From contig FLMG01004148.1 in NCBI GenBank assembly GCA_900088475.1, positions 1-19,279 on the forward strand: a DNA stretch of 19,279 nt, written 5' to 3'. This DNA is from Hyphochytrium catenoides (Eukaryota; Sar; Hyphochytriomycetes; Hyphochytriales; Hyphochytriaceae). Made by a program: the position numbers and the translations under genes. The notes beneath the pieces are model-generated. The model did not search any database. It saw only the letters and a list, made by a program, of their open reading frames with translations, and was not told the origin of the DNA. Positions 1 through 9,687 of the stretch are shown piece by piece; position 1 is the first letter of the stretch; every line of letters starts with the position of its first letter.

Positions 1-279
1 GGGAGGGAGCAAGAGGCAGAGAGAGAGAGGAGGAGAGAGAGAAGTGACAACGAGAAAGAAAAAGAGACCTTTGAGCGACAAGTTCGAGGTTAATGAAAGG
101 GAGCCGTCAAAGGAGAAGGGATAAATGATCGAAAAAGAGACTTTAGAAAGAGGGAAACAGGATGAAGAAAAGAGAAAGAAAGACCTGGCAGACAAAGACA
201 GTTCCTTACCTTAATTCTCTTTTCTCTCTCTTCCTTTCTCCTCTCACTCCCGCCCTCTCTCTCTTTCTCTCTGTCCTAG
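1..279 (+). other. Intron-like sequence upstream of the first recognised exon
   Basis: The first 215 bases are strongly purine-rich (GA) on the + strand. Bases 215-279 then switch to a CT-rich tract ending in the acceptor-like CTGTCCTAG at 271-279, directly before transporter-like coding sequence. This GA-then-CT layout matches intron 6 of the V-ATPase gene and introns 4 and 5 of the helicase gene, so I read it as the 3' part of an intron. A short open stretch up to the TAA at 121-123 could be an upstream exon, but I cannot support that. Confidence 0.4.
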
Positions 280-686
280 GTGATGGCATTCACAGGCCAG
301 TTCTCAATGGCTTTTGTTCAAAAGCTAAAGTCCATGCCTCTCCTTGTTCTCTGCTGTCGTCTTTGCCCCGAGGGAGTAGAAGGAACAATCTTTGCTCTCT
401 TGATGTCTCTCTCCTAGTTCTCTCTCTCTCCCTCTTCTTTCTCAGGTGCTCTCTTAGGAGAGTATCTCGGTGTAAGGAGAGAAAGTATGAGAACCTCTGG
501 GTAGGATATCTCCTTCGCACTGTGGGCAAGCTTCTTCCCGTTGCCCTTCTCTTTCTTCTTCCGAAGAGAGATCCTCAGTTCTTGGTGAGGAGCAGAGAAG
601 GAGAGAGAAGGCCAGAAGCAGAAGAGGAGAAAGATGGAAAAGAAAGAGATAAAGAGATGATGATGAACGCCAGAGAGGTCGATTGA
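280..686 (+). CDS. Folate-biopterin transporter (FBT/BT1) family, C-terminal part only, frame uncertain
   Basis: FBT/BT1 proteins are polytopic membrane carriers for folates or pterins, found in plastid-bearing protists, plants, cyanobacteria and kinetoplastids. The first exon (280-404) encodes KLKSMPLLVLCCRLCPEGVE followed by GTIFALLMSLS, which resembles the family signature around CPEG-E-T-F-ALL-S. Further on, ENLWVGYLLRTVGKLLPVAL (about 490-550) looks like the last membrane helix, followed by a charged tail to the TGA at 684-686. A canonical 41-nt intron (405-445) joins the two parts in one open frame. However, the family-like stretch GALLGEYLGV at 446-475 lies in another frame, and about ten expected residues between ALLMS and GALL are missing. 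The 41-nt intron is also shorter than any other here. The gene may be degenerate or the sequence may carry an indel. A donor-like GTGAGG near 585 leaves the true 3' end open. The family call rests on remembered motifs, and the N-terminus lies outside the window. Confidence 0.5.
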
Positions 687-1848
687 GAAGCCCCTTCTCC
701 TTCCAGCGTGGGGCTTCTCCCTAATCTTTCGCACCTCAGCAGCCGAAATGAGCTTCCTCCCGCATCTTTCTGCATTGACCACCGGCAACGACAACAGTCG
801 CAGGGAAGAAAAAGAAAGAACTGAAAATCAAGAATCTCTCTTCTTCGGGCTTTCCCCCTTCTAAAGATCAAGAAACTATCGGGAGCCATATTACGGACAA
901 GAAAGAACTGCGTATAAAAAGAGAGAGAGAATGTGCCTGTGTGAGCTCCTGCGCGTTGAGAGAAGAGGGAAAGAAAGAGAGGATAGCGCTGAAATGGAGG
1001 TCATGACTTACGCATTACAACTAGAACCTAAGGCCTCCACATTATGCTAAGCCCTAGAAGTATTTCTCTTTCTTTCTCCATGACGACCACCCTCTGCGGG
1101 TATTATCTCTCTCGCCACTGTCCTTTCATTAACCCATACACTTGTCTCCTTGGCCGCAAATATCTGGCTAAGAATCTATACATAGCGGTTCAAGCCCATC
1201 AGCTTCCAACTGTCCCCTTCTCCATGGTCATGGCCCCTTCAGGTGTAGATCCATACTTTGAAGCGCTACCTCTGATATCATAATAAACGCCTGTGCAAAC
1301 TGCAGGGCGCCTCACCCTGCCGGAGAATGACACACACAGTTATACTTAGTAGAAGAAAGATACGTGGTTGCTTAGCTTCAATTCTTGTCATTGGGGCATC
1401 ATGGAACCTCTTTGAAGACACACGAAGAGACGCGAGAGGCGAGAGCGATTCCCAGACTAAAGAGAGAAATCTGCAGATTCAGGAAGTGAAGATCGCGGCA
1501 GCTTGGGCCTTTCCTTCCCTAGCTCTCCTTAGTAGTACCCACCGTACTGTAGTATAAAAGCGAGGCTTTTGCGGGTTGTATTCGAAATTAATAATACGAA
1601 GAGGATAGGGGCCGTTTCCGGATGGAAGAAGTTTGAATTTCCCACAACTGGGCGGCGGGTAACGGCCATGAGAAGGAAAGGAATCTTCATCCGAATATCT
1701 ATCTTGATACTCTGTCTACCTATTATCTATGCTTTCTTAATTAAATTGGCCGTAGATCTCCTTCATTCTGTCTCATTCTTGCAGTCTCTGTCTTCAACGC
1801 TGCCTTCGTCGCACGGGAACCCGATGAACCTCTTCTCTCTCTCGTCTT

Positions 1849-1882
<34 letters not shown>

Positions 1883-2146
1883 TTCTCTCTCGGTTGCTCA
1901 TCATCTCATTCCATCGCCCATCTCTCTGCTCTGTATCACTTAGAGATTAGCAGACAGAGGCTCCACGGCAGCTCAGAAGTAGGAGAACAGAGAGTCGTTA
2001 GTCACTTCGTGCTTGCCTGACGTGCCACTCTCCCTGGAGGCGATCCTGCGGTTGTCCACTTCGTTTTGTCTCTCTTCATCTTCTACTCGATTTCTTCTCT
2101 TCAGTCTCTTAGTCTCTCTCTCGGTTACCTGCCCCACAAGCACACG
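687..2146. other. Intergenic or leader region without a supportable gene
   Basis: No stretch here reads as a conserved protein in any frame. Bases 690-1000 are purine-rich on the + strand, and 1800-2125 are CT-rich, like the introns and leaders of + strand genes. TTCTTGCAG at about 1776-1784 looks like a splice acceptor and could close a 5' untranslated intron of the V-ATPase gene. Open frames at 1044-1283, 1327-1557 and 1569-1943 show no recognisable domain. Confidence 0.5.
1553..1559 (+). promoter_or_regulatory. TATA-box-like sequence
   Basis: TATAAAA lies 588 bp upstream of the V-ATPase subunit d start codon, in the most mixed-composition part of the upstream region. It could be the core promoter if the transcript has a long or spliced leader. 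The motif is short and could arise by chance. Confidence 0.25.
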
Positions 2147-2805
2147 ATGACTGCTGTCTTCCGCCGGCTGCCGCCTGCTGGCGATCTGTCGACCTTCAAC
2201 ATCCAGGACGGGTTTGTTGAAGCTCTTGTCCGAGGCTTCCGGTAAGAGGAATAAAGAAAGAGAACAGTCTAGCGGTTATGATCCTCTCCCTCTTTCTGTC
2301 ACTCACTCTTCTCCCTCTTCTCTCTCTTTGCCCCTCTCGCGCTTTTGGTCTCTTCATGCTTTGCTCTCTCTGGCAGTCGCTGCATGTTACCTCTTTGCTA
2401 TCGATTCTGAGGGTTTCTACTCGGTTCACTCTCTCTCTCTGCCTCTCTCTCTCTGCCTCTCTCTCTCTTCTCAAGACTTTTCTCTCTTCTACGTCTTACT
2501 CGCTCGTCGTTTGTTTCCTTCCTTTTCCGTGTTGGCTGACTCTGGGCTGCAGATCTGGCTTCCTGACGGAGGTTGACTATCATCATTTGACACAGTGCGA
2601 GTCTCTTGAAGGTACGTGCAGCCTTCCTCTCACGTGTCTCCCCTCCATCGACGTCCCCTTCCGCTTTTCTCTTATCCTTCTCTTTCCTTCTCTTTCTCGC
2701 GCACTTCCTCCTTCCGCCCCAGACATATGCGCAGGAGAAGATCTTTCTCCCTCTCTTCCTCCCTTAACCCGTGCACATGTATGGGCGGATTCCTTCTTTT
2801 CCCTG

Positions 2806-2840
<35 letters not shown>

Positions 2841-3097
2841 CTACTTTCTCCACTGCCATCTTTATATGCATTCTTACAGGTGGCGCTTTTTTGAAACCTC
2901 TCAAAGGTGCTGACTCGTGCTGCTCGTCGGCCGTATACTTGCGTCTCTTTCCATATCCCTCTCTTTCTCTTCCCACGCAGACGTAAGATTGAACCTTCAA
3001 GAGACAGACTATGATCAGTTTCTCTCCGACGAGGTACCAGGGCACTTCTTCTTTTTCAGTCTTTTGCCATGTCTTTCTCCTTTCTCTCTCTGTCTCT

Positions 3098-3131
<34 letters not shown>

Positions 3132-4086
3132 AGTTTTCTCTACTCGCGGCAACGCTATGAAAGGCGCCTGCCACCTTAGGTCCGTCTTTCTCTTCGGTCT
3201 CCTGTCTTTCCTGGACCATACCGCACTCTCTCTCTTCTCTTCGCTTCAGGTCCAATAATGCTCTACCCTCCTCTTTATACGCTTCCTGGTCATTTTCCTC
3301 GCCTTCTCTCCATTTCTTAGCCGTTTGGTCTCTCTCTTCTCTCTTTCTTCTCCCTCTCTCTCTCTCTCTCTCTCACTCTCTCTCTCTCTTTTTCTGTGCA
3401 GACCGGCAACCTCGCCCCCACGACAATTCAGCAAGCTTGCCTCAAAAAGCTGGTGGCGGAGTTCAAGTACATCCAAGCTCAGGCAGTAGAGCCTCTCGCC
3501 ACCTTTCTGGAATATATTACGTAAATTCTTTTCTTCTCACTTCTCTCTATCTCTCTTTCTCTATCTCTTTTTAGTTCCTGGCTATTGGCCACGTAACACC
3601 GTTCTGAGCATTCTAACGGCGGCGTCCTTGTCTTATCTCACACGCTCGCCTTTGCTTTGGTTGTGAAGACAAAGAGCTCTCGCATGTTATCTCTCTTCAT
3701 TGTTCTCTCGCCCTCCACTCTTCTCAACTAGTTGTCTGGCTTCCTCCCTTCTCCGTCTCTCTCACTCCCTTTGTCTCTCACCCCTTTCTCACGCTCTTGC
3801 TCTCTTTTGCTCTCTTCCTCCCTGACCGTCTATCAGATACGAGTATATGATCGACAACATTATGCTCCTGCTGAAGGGCACACTCAATGGCCGTTCGGCC
3901 AACGAGCTCATGACGCAGGTAAGAGATCTGTTGTCCCTCTTTTATGCCGTGCCTGTCTCTGATTCTACCTCGATGGCATTCGCCTAGTCTCTTGACAGTT
4001 CTTTTCCGTCGTTTATCATCATGTTACATTGGCTGAAACCTGCTCCTCCTTCCTTTTATCCTGTTCTCTCCTCCTGCCTTCAACTA

Positions 4087-4130
<44 letters not shown>

Positions 4131-6111
4131 CACTCCTTCTCTTTCTCGCGCGCTCTGTTTCCCTGCAGCTTCACCCTCTGGGTATGTTTAAGGAGTCTAC
4201 AATGCGTTCAATCACTACCTTCGAGAGCTCGGTGAAGGGGTACAGTGATCTGTACCACACGGTCCTCATCGATACTCCCATCGGGCCATACTTCTCCCAG
4301 TTCCTAGAGGAAACCTCAGAGAGTAGACTGGAAGAAGTATCCGAGGTAAGGGCCCAATTAGAGAGAGAAAAACAACAGAGAAAGAGAGAAACGAAAGAGA
4401 AGTTAAAACCCAAGACAGAAGGGAAGCTTCGCCACAGGATGGGGAACCTCGACAGCCAGTATGCTACACCCTCAATCTCATCTGTCCCGTGGGCCAAGAA
4501 GTTACCGTCACCTCTTACCTCCGCCATATTTTGCTCCTCTCTCTCTCTCTCTTCAATAGGTCCGCAACGTGTTGGAGGAAGTTCAGATTGAGGTCATCAA
4601 AAATCATCTAATGAAGCTCTGGCTCGAGGACTTCTACAACCTCGTCCAGGTGAACCTATGAGCCTTACGTCTTCCTGCTCTCTCTCTCTCTCTCTTTCTC
4701 TTTCTCTCTCTTGCGCATATTGAAACACTCTGTGTGTCGCCTACCTGTGATCCCATCTTGTTCTTCGTATATCCACTCGATCTCACCTTAATAAGCAGCG
4801 TACTTCTCACAGCCACTCTTACCTCTCTCTGTTACCCCTTTTATCTTCCCTTATCTCGTCAACAGCGCATTGGTGGTGAGACGGCTGATATTATGGGGAT
4901 GATCTTAAAGGCGAGAGCAGATCGCGCCGCAATCAACATCACTCTCAACTCTTTTGGCACTGCCCTCAACGAGGTTTGCTACTATCTCTCTGTCTTCTTC
5001 TCTCCTGTCTCTACCAAGAATCCATGTTCCTTGCAACAGCCCGTTAGTTGAGAAAACATGTATCCGTTTGCCTATTGGCCTTTACGCTGATGCGAGACCC
5101 AACTCCTAGTCATGTCGCCTCTCGTACCCATTCACATCCTCTTCTTCTGTGCTGGTCTCTCTCTTTGTATAAATGTTGCGTTGTACTTACCTGCTCTCGC
5201 GCTTTCTCACCGTGCGGAACGTCTTGCTTCCTCTAAAGCCGAGCATGCGGTCAGACCGCCGTGCGCTATATCCGTCCGTGGGGTTTCTTTACCCTGAGGG
5301 AACCGAGGCGCTAGCAGAAGTCTCAGATGAGATGGGTCTGGGCTCCGCACTGGATCCTTTTGTGACGTATAAGAAGATTTGGGCAGTGCACGCGGTATGA
5401 AACCCTAGCCTTCGTTACTTCGTTGGCTCTAGCTCTTTTCCTCCGTGTCTGGACTTCTTTCCTCCCTTTCGTCTCAGTGATTGAACGTGGCTCTACTCTT
5501 ACTAAGCCCTCATGAAGCTTTATCATTGGAGATGAAGCTGTGTAGTTCATTCCCCTCTTTCCTGTTTTATGTGGCCTTACTCTCTCTTTTTCTGCTCTCT
5601 CTCTTCTTTCACTATTTGTTCTTCCTTATCTTATCTTGCTTCTTTGAACAGGGCGAGGATGCCTCTGCACACAAGTCCATTGACGATGCTTTCTACGAGA
5701 GAGACGTCCAGATGTTTGAGCTCGCATTCGAAAGCCAAATGCACTATGGTAACTCTTTTACTACCTTCCACTTTCTCTGTTCCTTGTCTCTCTTGTCGCG
5801 CTTGTGCTCGCAGATGGCGCTCTGCGCCTCTCTCAACTTCTCAAATTTCTCTACCTGGCAGGCCCATTGGGTCTCTCTTTCTCTATTGCATTTACCCTCT
5901 CCCTCGCGGTGCTTGTTCTCGGTGTCTTTGTACCACTCCGTAACTCTCTTTGACTCGTGCAGGCTGTTTCTATGCGTACGTGAAACTGAAGGAGCAAGAG
6001 ATAAGGAATTTGGTCTGGATTGCAGAGTGCATCGTCCAAAACCAGAGAGACGCGATCAACAACTTCATCCCCATCTTCGCCCCTCAAGCACCATGGAGAT
6101 CGAAGAGGTAG
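2147..6111 (+). CDS. VMA6: V-type H+-ATPase V0 subunit d (11 exons, 394 aa)
   Basis: Subunit d caps the c-ring of the membrane V0 sector and couples it to the central stalk of the proton pump that acidifies vacuoles and endosomes. I joined exons 2147-2241, 2553-2611, 2981-3033, 3402-3520, 3837-3918, 4169-4345, 4560-4649, 4866-4973, 5239-5394, 5652-5748 and 5963-6111. All junctions are GT-AG, and the total of 1185 nt gives an unbroken 394-codon frame plus TAG. Matches to the family run the whole length: [17 protein letters not shown] near residue 18, [35 protein letters not shown]-like [19 protein letters not shown], the LYPEG motif, and the C-terminal [32 protein letters not shown] block. The family is usually about 350 aa; extra length is in the N-terminal lead, in a segment after residue 150, and in a ten-residue tail after FIPIF. 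The ATG at 2147 opens exon 1. Assignment is firm; exon 9's acceptor (CTCTAAAG) is the least certain junction. Confidence 0.93.
2809..2838 (+). repeat. (CT)15 microsatellite in V-ATPase intron 2
   Basis: A perfect TC/CT dinucleotide run lies within intron 2612-2980. It is on the sense strand and is part of an extended pyrimidine-rich intron. Confidence 0.9.
3101..3130 (+). repeat. (CT)15 microsatellite in V-ATPase intron 3
   Basis: A perfect CT run in the 5' third of intron 3034-3401. A second, slightly interrupted CT run lies at 3353-3390 in the same intron, just before the acceptor at 3401. Confidence 0.9.
3353..3390 (+). repeat. (CT)n tract next to the exon 4 acceptor
   Basis: A CT tract with a single A interruption, ending about 11 nt before the CAG acceptor at 3399-3401. 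It can serve as the polypyrimidine tract of intron 3. Confidence 0.85.
4091..4127 (+). repeat. (CT)18 microsatellite in V-ATPase intron 5
   Basis: A perfect 37-nt CT run in intron 3919-4168, upstream of the CCCTGCAG acceptor. It is the longest uninterrupted CT run in this gene. Confidence 0.9.
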
Positions 6112-6897
6112 AGGGTGGGAAAGCACAGCTTTCTCCTCTTTCCCTGTCTTTTCCTTTCAACTCTCTTCTCTGTCCCTCTAATTCCTTCCGGAAACAGCAA
6201 CGTTGGCCTTGAGAGACTTGGGATGACGTGCAGCCTAAAGAGCAGAAGGCTCTTGGGCAAGGCTCTTCTCTCTCCTTAGCAGCCATAAGCTAGTCAGCTT
6301 TTCCTCAAACTTAGCTTTGACTGATAACAGATAACTGATACGCTTCCATCGTCGTACCCTTTCTGGCGTGAGGAGAGTGAGATCCTGATGATGTTGGTCT
6401 GTTCCTTATCCATCTGCTCTCTCTCTCTCTCTCTTTCTTTGTCGTCTGTTTGTCATCATTTACTTCCTTAGGCACTGTTTCACAATCTATCTTCTCTTGC
6501 ATTTCTCTCTCTCCTCTTGATATCTCTAAGCTTGGTGGAAGAGGGAGCCTTTGCTTTCCCTTGTGGGACACTTAACTGAGATTCTTATTTACATATTGAC
6601 ATCACTTTAGCAGACCAAATGGCGCTAGTCCTTCTCATGCGGCGTACTGCTGCTGCTTTCTCTCTCTTTCTCTGCTCTCAGCATCGTTCGTCCCTATCTC
6701 ATACTCCAGCCAGACAAGAATAGAACGGTCTTTGCCATCTCTCTTGCCCCAGAGAGTCTTAAATAGAAATGTACAGACGGGGTGAAACGTAAGAACAAAG
6801 GAAGAGTAGAAGTCTCTCAGCAGTGCAGACCGACGGGCCTTGACTTCTCCCAAGGGAGCGCTGCACGTCAGAGAAGCAAAAGAAAAAGGATATTTGC
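6112..6897. other. Convergent intergenic spacer
   Basis: This stretch separates the stop of the + strand V-ATPase gene (6109-6111) from the stop of the - strand protease (6898-6900), so it must hold both 3' untranslated regions. It contains CT-rich tracts at 6418-6435 and 6655-6670 and no recognisable coding sequence. I see no clear AATAAA signal in the expected place for either gene. Confidence 0.6.
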
Positions 6898-8312
6898 CTA
6901 CACCTGTGGCTGCTGAAGCTGCAGGGGCTGCATCGTATAGATCGGTGTCCCCATCTGGTCATACATCTGCTGCTCCTGGGCCTGACGTGCCATTCTCTCG
7001 GCCCTTCTCTTTCTCCTCATCCCAGCCCTAGCGACATATATTATCAAGGAGAGAACGACCAGACTCGCGACCACTATCCCTCCATAGAACAGCACGTCTT
7101 TCCAAAGAGGATCTGCGTTGCCTTGTAACATCGCACTGGCTGATTGCCCCGTGGTGGACGTGCACGAGGCAGTACAAGCGATAGAAACGACGGGGACATT
7201 CCCGCTAGCATCATACTTCACATAGGGGAAAGCCCGAAGAAAGGTGAGCCCCAAGATCCAGAGGTCACTGCTGCCGGAGTTATCTATGAGGACCGTGTAC
7301 TGGCCAGCGGCGTAGGCTGCCGTGTATGCAGAAGGCGTGAGAGTGAATGAGGTTGTCCCCGTGGTTGTTGCTAGCGTTATCACTAGGTTCCGCAGGTTGG
7401 AGAGACTTCTGCAGACGTAGAGGCCCTGACTCGTCGTCTCACAGCTAGAGGTAACGCCTAGACCAGAAAGCAGAGAAGAGAGAGAGGCACGAGGAACAGC
7501 AAGGAGAGACGTGCCACTGTCTGCTAATACACTGATAGAAGAGCTAACGATCGTCTCTCCCCCCGCCTGTACGCCTGTCATCACCACTGACCAGTGGCCA
7601 TAGACACTACCTTGATCTCTAACCACGGGACAAGCTGCCAGGTGAGATCCGAGGAGAGAGCGACGTCTGCATCTTCTCCTATGAGAAGATTATTCCCTGT
7701 ACGGGCCAGCGGATCAGCGTTGAATTGAAAGGTGAAGGTCTTCAGCGTATCGACCACTAGAGGAGAGGTGAAGATGGAAACCCCAGCAAAGGCCAGCCCC
7801 ATGATAGAAGAGAGAGAGTTCGGTGCTTGAGAGGCTAGCCCTGCCTGTATCGGGTTTATACTAGGGCCGTTCGTCCCAAGAGAGAGAGAGGTTCTCCCCA
7901 CCGTCCCAGAAGCGTTCCCAGAGCCATAGACAATGTTGAAAGCACAGGCGGAAGTGTCCACGTATTGCTTGGCGCAGGTGTTGCTCTTGCAGCACTGGGA
8001 CGCACAGCAATCTGCCCCAAGAGAAGAGAAGAGATTGGCCTTTCCTGCGCCCTCCAAGATCCAGATGTCAGCGCTGCCAGTATCTAAGAGGAAGTTGAAC
8101 TTCTGTCCGCCAAGAGAGAAGCTGGTGCTCGAGTAGTAAGCCGCGTCACTGTTTGTTAGAGGCTGAGAGTCCAAGCGCCGCCCGCGGATGTCGTTTGGAG
8201 GGTAAAATCTATGCGTCCGGACCATGGTGATGGGATGGATGGAAGCGTAAGAGGAGGAGAGAAGGAGGGAGAGAGAGAGAGAAGAACAGATGAAATAGAG
8301 AGACGAGGCCAT
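6898..8312 (-). CDS. Pepsin-family (A1) aspartyl protease with C-terminal membrane anchor, apparent frameshift
   Basis: This is a bilobed aspartic endopeptidase expected in the secretory or endosomal pathway. The N-terminus (from ATG 8312-8310) has a hydrophobic signal peptide of about 23 residues. The first catalytic motif is FLLDTGSADIWI (Asp about 77), a Cys-rich insert follows (CCASQCCKSNTC, about 102-113), and the flap Tyr is in IVYGSG (Tyr about 129). The second catalytic motif VLADSGTSLLAVP has Asp about 265. DLWILGLTFLRAFPYVKYD is the usual C-lobe motif. A helix at about 407-428 (LFYGGIVVASLVVLSLIIYV) followed by RRKRR and a Gln-rich tail marks a type I membrane protein of about 471 aa. 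Unlike its neighbours the coding region has no intron. The frame breaks at 7626: codons up to LTWQLVP are in one frame and VVRDQGSVYGHWSVV continues in another, with base 7626 shared. One missing base (a C in the CCC-like run) explains it; pseudogenisation or recoding are alternatives. Confidence 0.85.
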
Positions 8313-8360
8313 CGGGATTGCGCTGTCCAGCAGCAGTTCTTCCGCGTCGCAGCTGCTTTG

Positions 8361-8471
8361 CTATAGAGAAAGAGAGGAAGAGAGAGAGTGGGAGAAGAAG
8401 AAAGAGGACGGTGGTTGGCGGGAGAGAGAGAGAGAAAGAATCTGTCGTTTGGCTGCTACCGGTAAACTTAC
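8361..8471 (-). other. Predicted leader intron of the protease gene
   Basis: On the - strand, GGAAA|GTAAGT at 8472/8471 is a near-perfect donor. A CT-rich tract ending TTCTCTATAG at 8370-8361 is a strong acceptor, 48 nt upstream of the protease ATG. The intron would be 111 nt. Joining the upstream frame does not lead into the protease frame, so I read this as an untranslated-leader intron and keep the start at 8312. The 48 nt between acceptor and ATG are open in frame, so an upstream start cannot be fully excluded. Confidence 0.5.
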
Positions 8472-8736
8472 TTTCCACCGCTGCCTGGGATGGTGCTGCT
8501 GGTGCTAGGTAAACTTTTTGTTTGAGAGTGCGCGTGTTGACGGCTTGTGATGTTAGAGAAAGGAAAGAATGTGACGACCAAGGGAGGGCAGAGTTGGTCA
8601 GGCAGGGAGGGGCGAGAGAGAGAGGGAGAGAAAGAAGATGCCGCTTTCTGTCCCTTCAACATTGAAGATTGACGGATTGATGGCAGGCGGATGATGTGCT
8701 GCACCTTGGGACTGTAGCATGATCGAACCCTCGAGC

Positions 8737-8740
<4 letters not shown>

Positions 8741-8807
<67 letters not shown>
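8741..8807. repeat. (GA)n microsatellite, about 67 bp
   Basis: An almost pure AG dinucleotide array with two short AAAGAA interruptions near 8775-8780. It is the longest near-perfect simple repeat in the window. It lies outside the recognised genes, about 430 bp upstream of the protease start. Confidence 0.95.
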
Positions 8808-9234
8808 AAGGAACAGAGGGGGTGTCAAAAGAGAGACTGAGAGAATTGGGAGAGATGGTTTTGTGTCTATAGTCCATAGTAAGGTTAGTAATAGCGCGCC
8901 TTGTGCGGTCCCCACTCATGGCCAAATAATACGCTAGGGCTTGCGCTGAGGAAGTAATAATAACACACAAAGCTTTGGACATTGCTACAATTGTCAGAAA
9001 CAGGCTATCCAGGATAACAGCTACATTAGGCGTGGTATTGGTGATAAGGTATTCAGTGATTGCGAATCTGAAGAGTAAGTGACTTCACAAAGACCCGGTT
9101 GTGGTTGTGGTTGTGTTGCTGTGACCTTTGGTATCCACTTGGGCGGCGAAGGAAAGGGTAATTTGAAGGCACAGGCGCTGTCAGTGTCTTATTGTTACGG
9201 CTAATGTTTGGTTAACTCGATCTTACTAGATCTA

Positions 9235-9257
9235 TTCCGAAACTAATAATTTCGGAA
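9235..9257. repeat. Perfect inverted repeat (8-bp arms, 7-nt loop)
   Basis: TTCCGAAA at 9235-9242 and TTTCGGAA at 9250-9257 are exact reverse complements separated by CTAATAA. The element lies in the divergent intergenic region about 430 bp upstream of the small + strand gene. It could be a dimeric protein-binding site or an RNA hairpin. Confidence 0.6.
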
Positions 9258-9687
9258 GCGTCAGACTCAGCCCAAAAGAGCTTGTCCATTTTCCTCTCTC
9301 TGTCTGTCTCTCTCTCTGTCTCTCACGCTCTCTCACACTCTCTTCTCTCTTTTTCTGTCTCTCCGCTCTCTTACTCTGTTCTCTCTCTCTCCTGGTCTCC
9401 TGCCTCCTCTCTCTTCCCTCGCCCATGTCCCATGTCTCTCTTTTCAAATCACTATCTTTTTGGACATTATTATTCCTCTCTTGTTGCATCTTTCTCTCCC
9501 GCTTCAAGCGCTAGCAGGCCTTGCAGCCAGTCCGTCGCTTCTTACATTCCCTGGACAACAATGTAGTACTCTTCTCCACTGTCTCTTCCTACTGCACGCG
9601 ACCAGAATAGGAACGGAGAGAAGAGAGAAGAGAGAAGAGGAAGGAGGCGTTGGGCGAGAGAGGAGGAAAAGAGAGAGCTCCCGAGAG

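Larger units (their letters stand above)
8472..9687. other. Divergent intergenic region
   Basis: This region lies between the protease leader (- strand) and the small + strand gene at 9688. It holds a long (GA)n block at 8741-8807, a less repetitive AT-richer core (about 8860-9260) with a perfect hairpin, and a CT-rich stretch (9291-9420) before the + strand gene. I found no conserved protein or RNA gene. Both promoters should lie here. Confidence 0.5.

Noticed and set aside
476-495. A 20-nt GTAAGG...GAG mini-intron that would rejoin the transporter frames
   Set aside because: All placed introns here are 91 nt or longer; a missing base or degeneration is more likely.
414-889. Two - strand frames over the transporter-like region
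   Set aside because: Their hydrophobic stretches come from the complement of GA-rich sequence and no family motif is visible; the + strand reading matches FBT-like motifs.
1268-1284. TGATATCAGAG on the - strand resembling a Met-tRNA primer-binding site of Copia-type retrotransposons
   Set aside because: One mismatch in a short motif, no long terminal repeat and no gag or pol frame nearby.
2196-3476. Open frames on both strands full of Ser-Leu or Arg-Glu repeats (for example 2278-2913 + and 2764-3255 -)
   Set aside because: They are produced by CT/GA microsatellites in V-ATPase introns and cross confirmed exons in wrong frames or on the wrong strand.
6106-6215. Possible extra V-ATPase intron starting AAGAG|GTAGAG just before the TAG stop
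   Set aside because: The protein already ends with the family C-terminus FIPIF plus a short tail; an in-frame stop at 6109 is simpler.
8468-8704. A - strand frame upstream of the protease as a first coding exon
   Set aside because: Splicing at its GTAAGT donor enters the protease exon in the wrong frame, so it is better read as untranslated leader.
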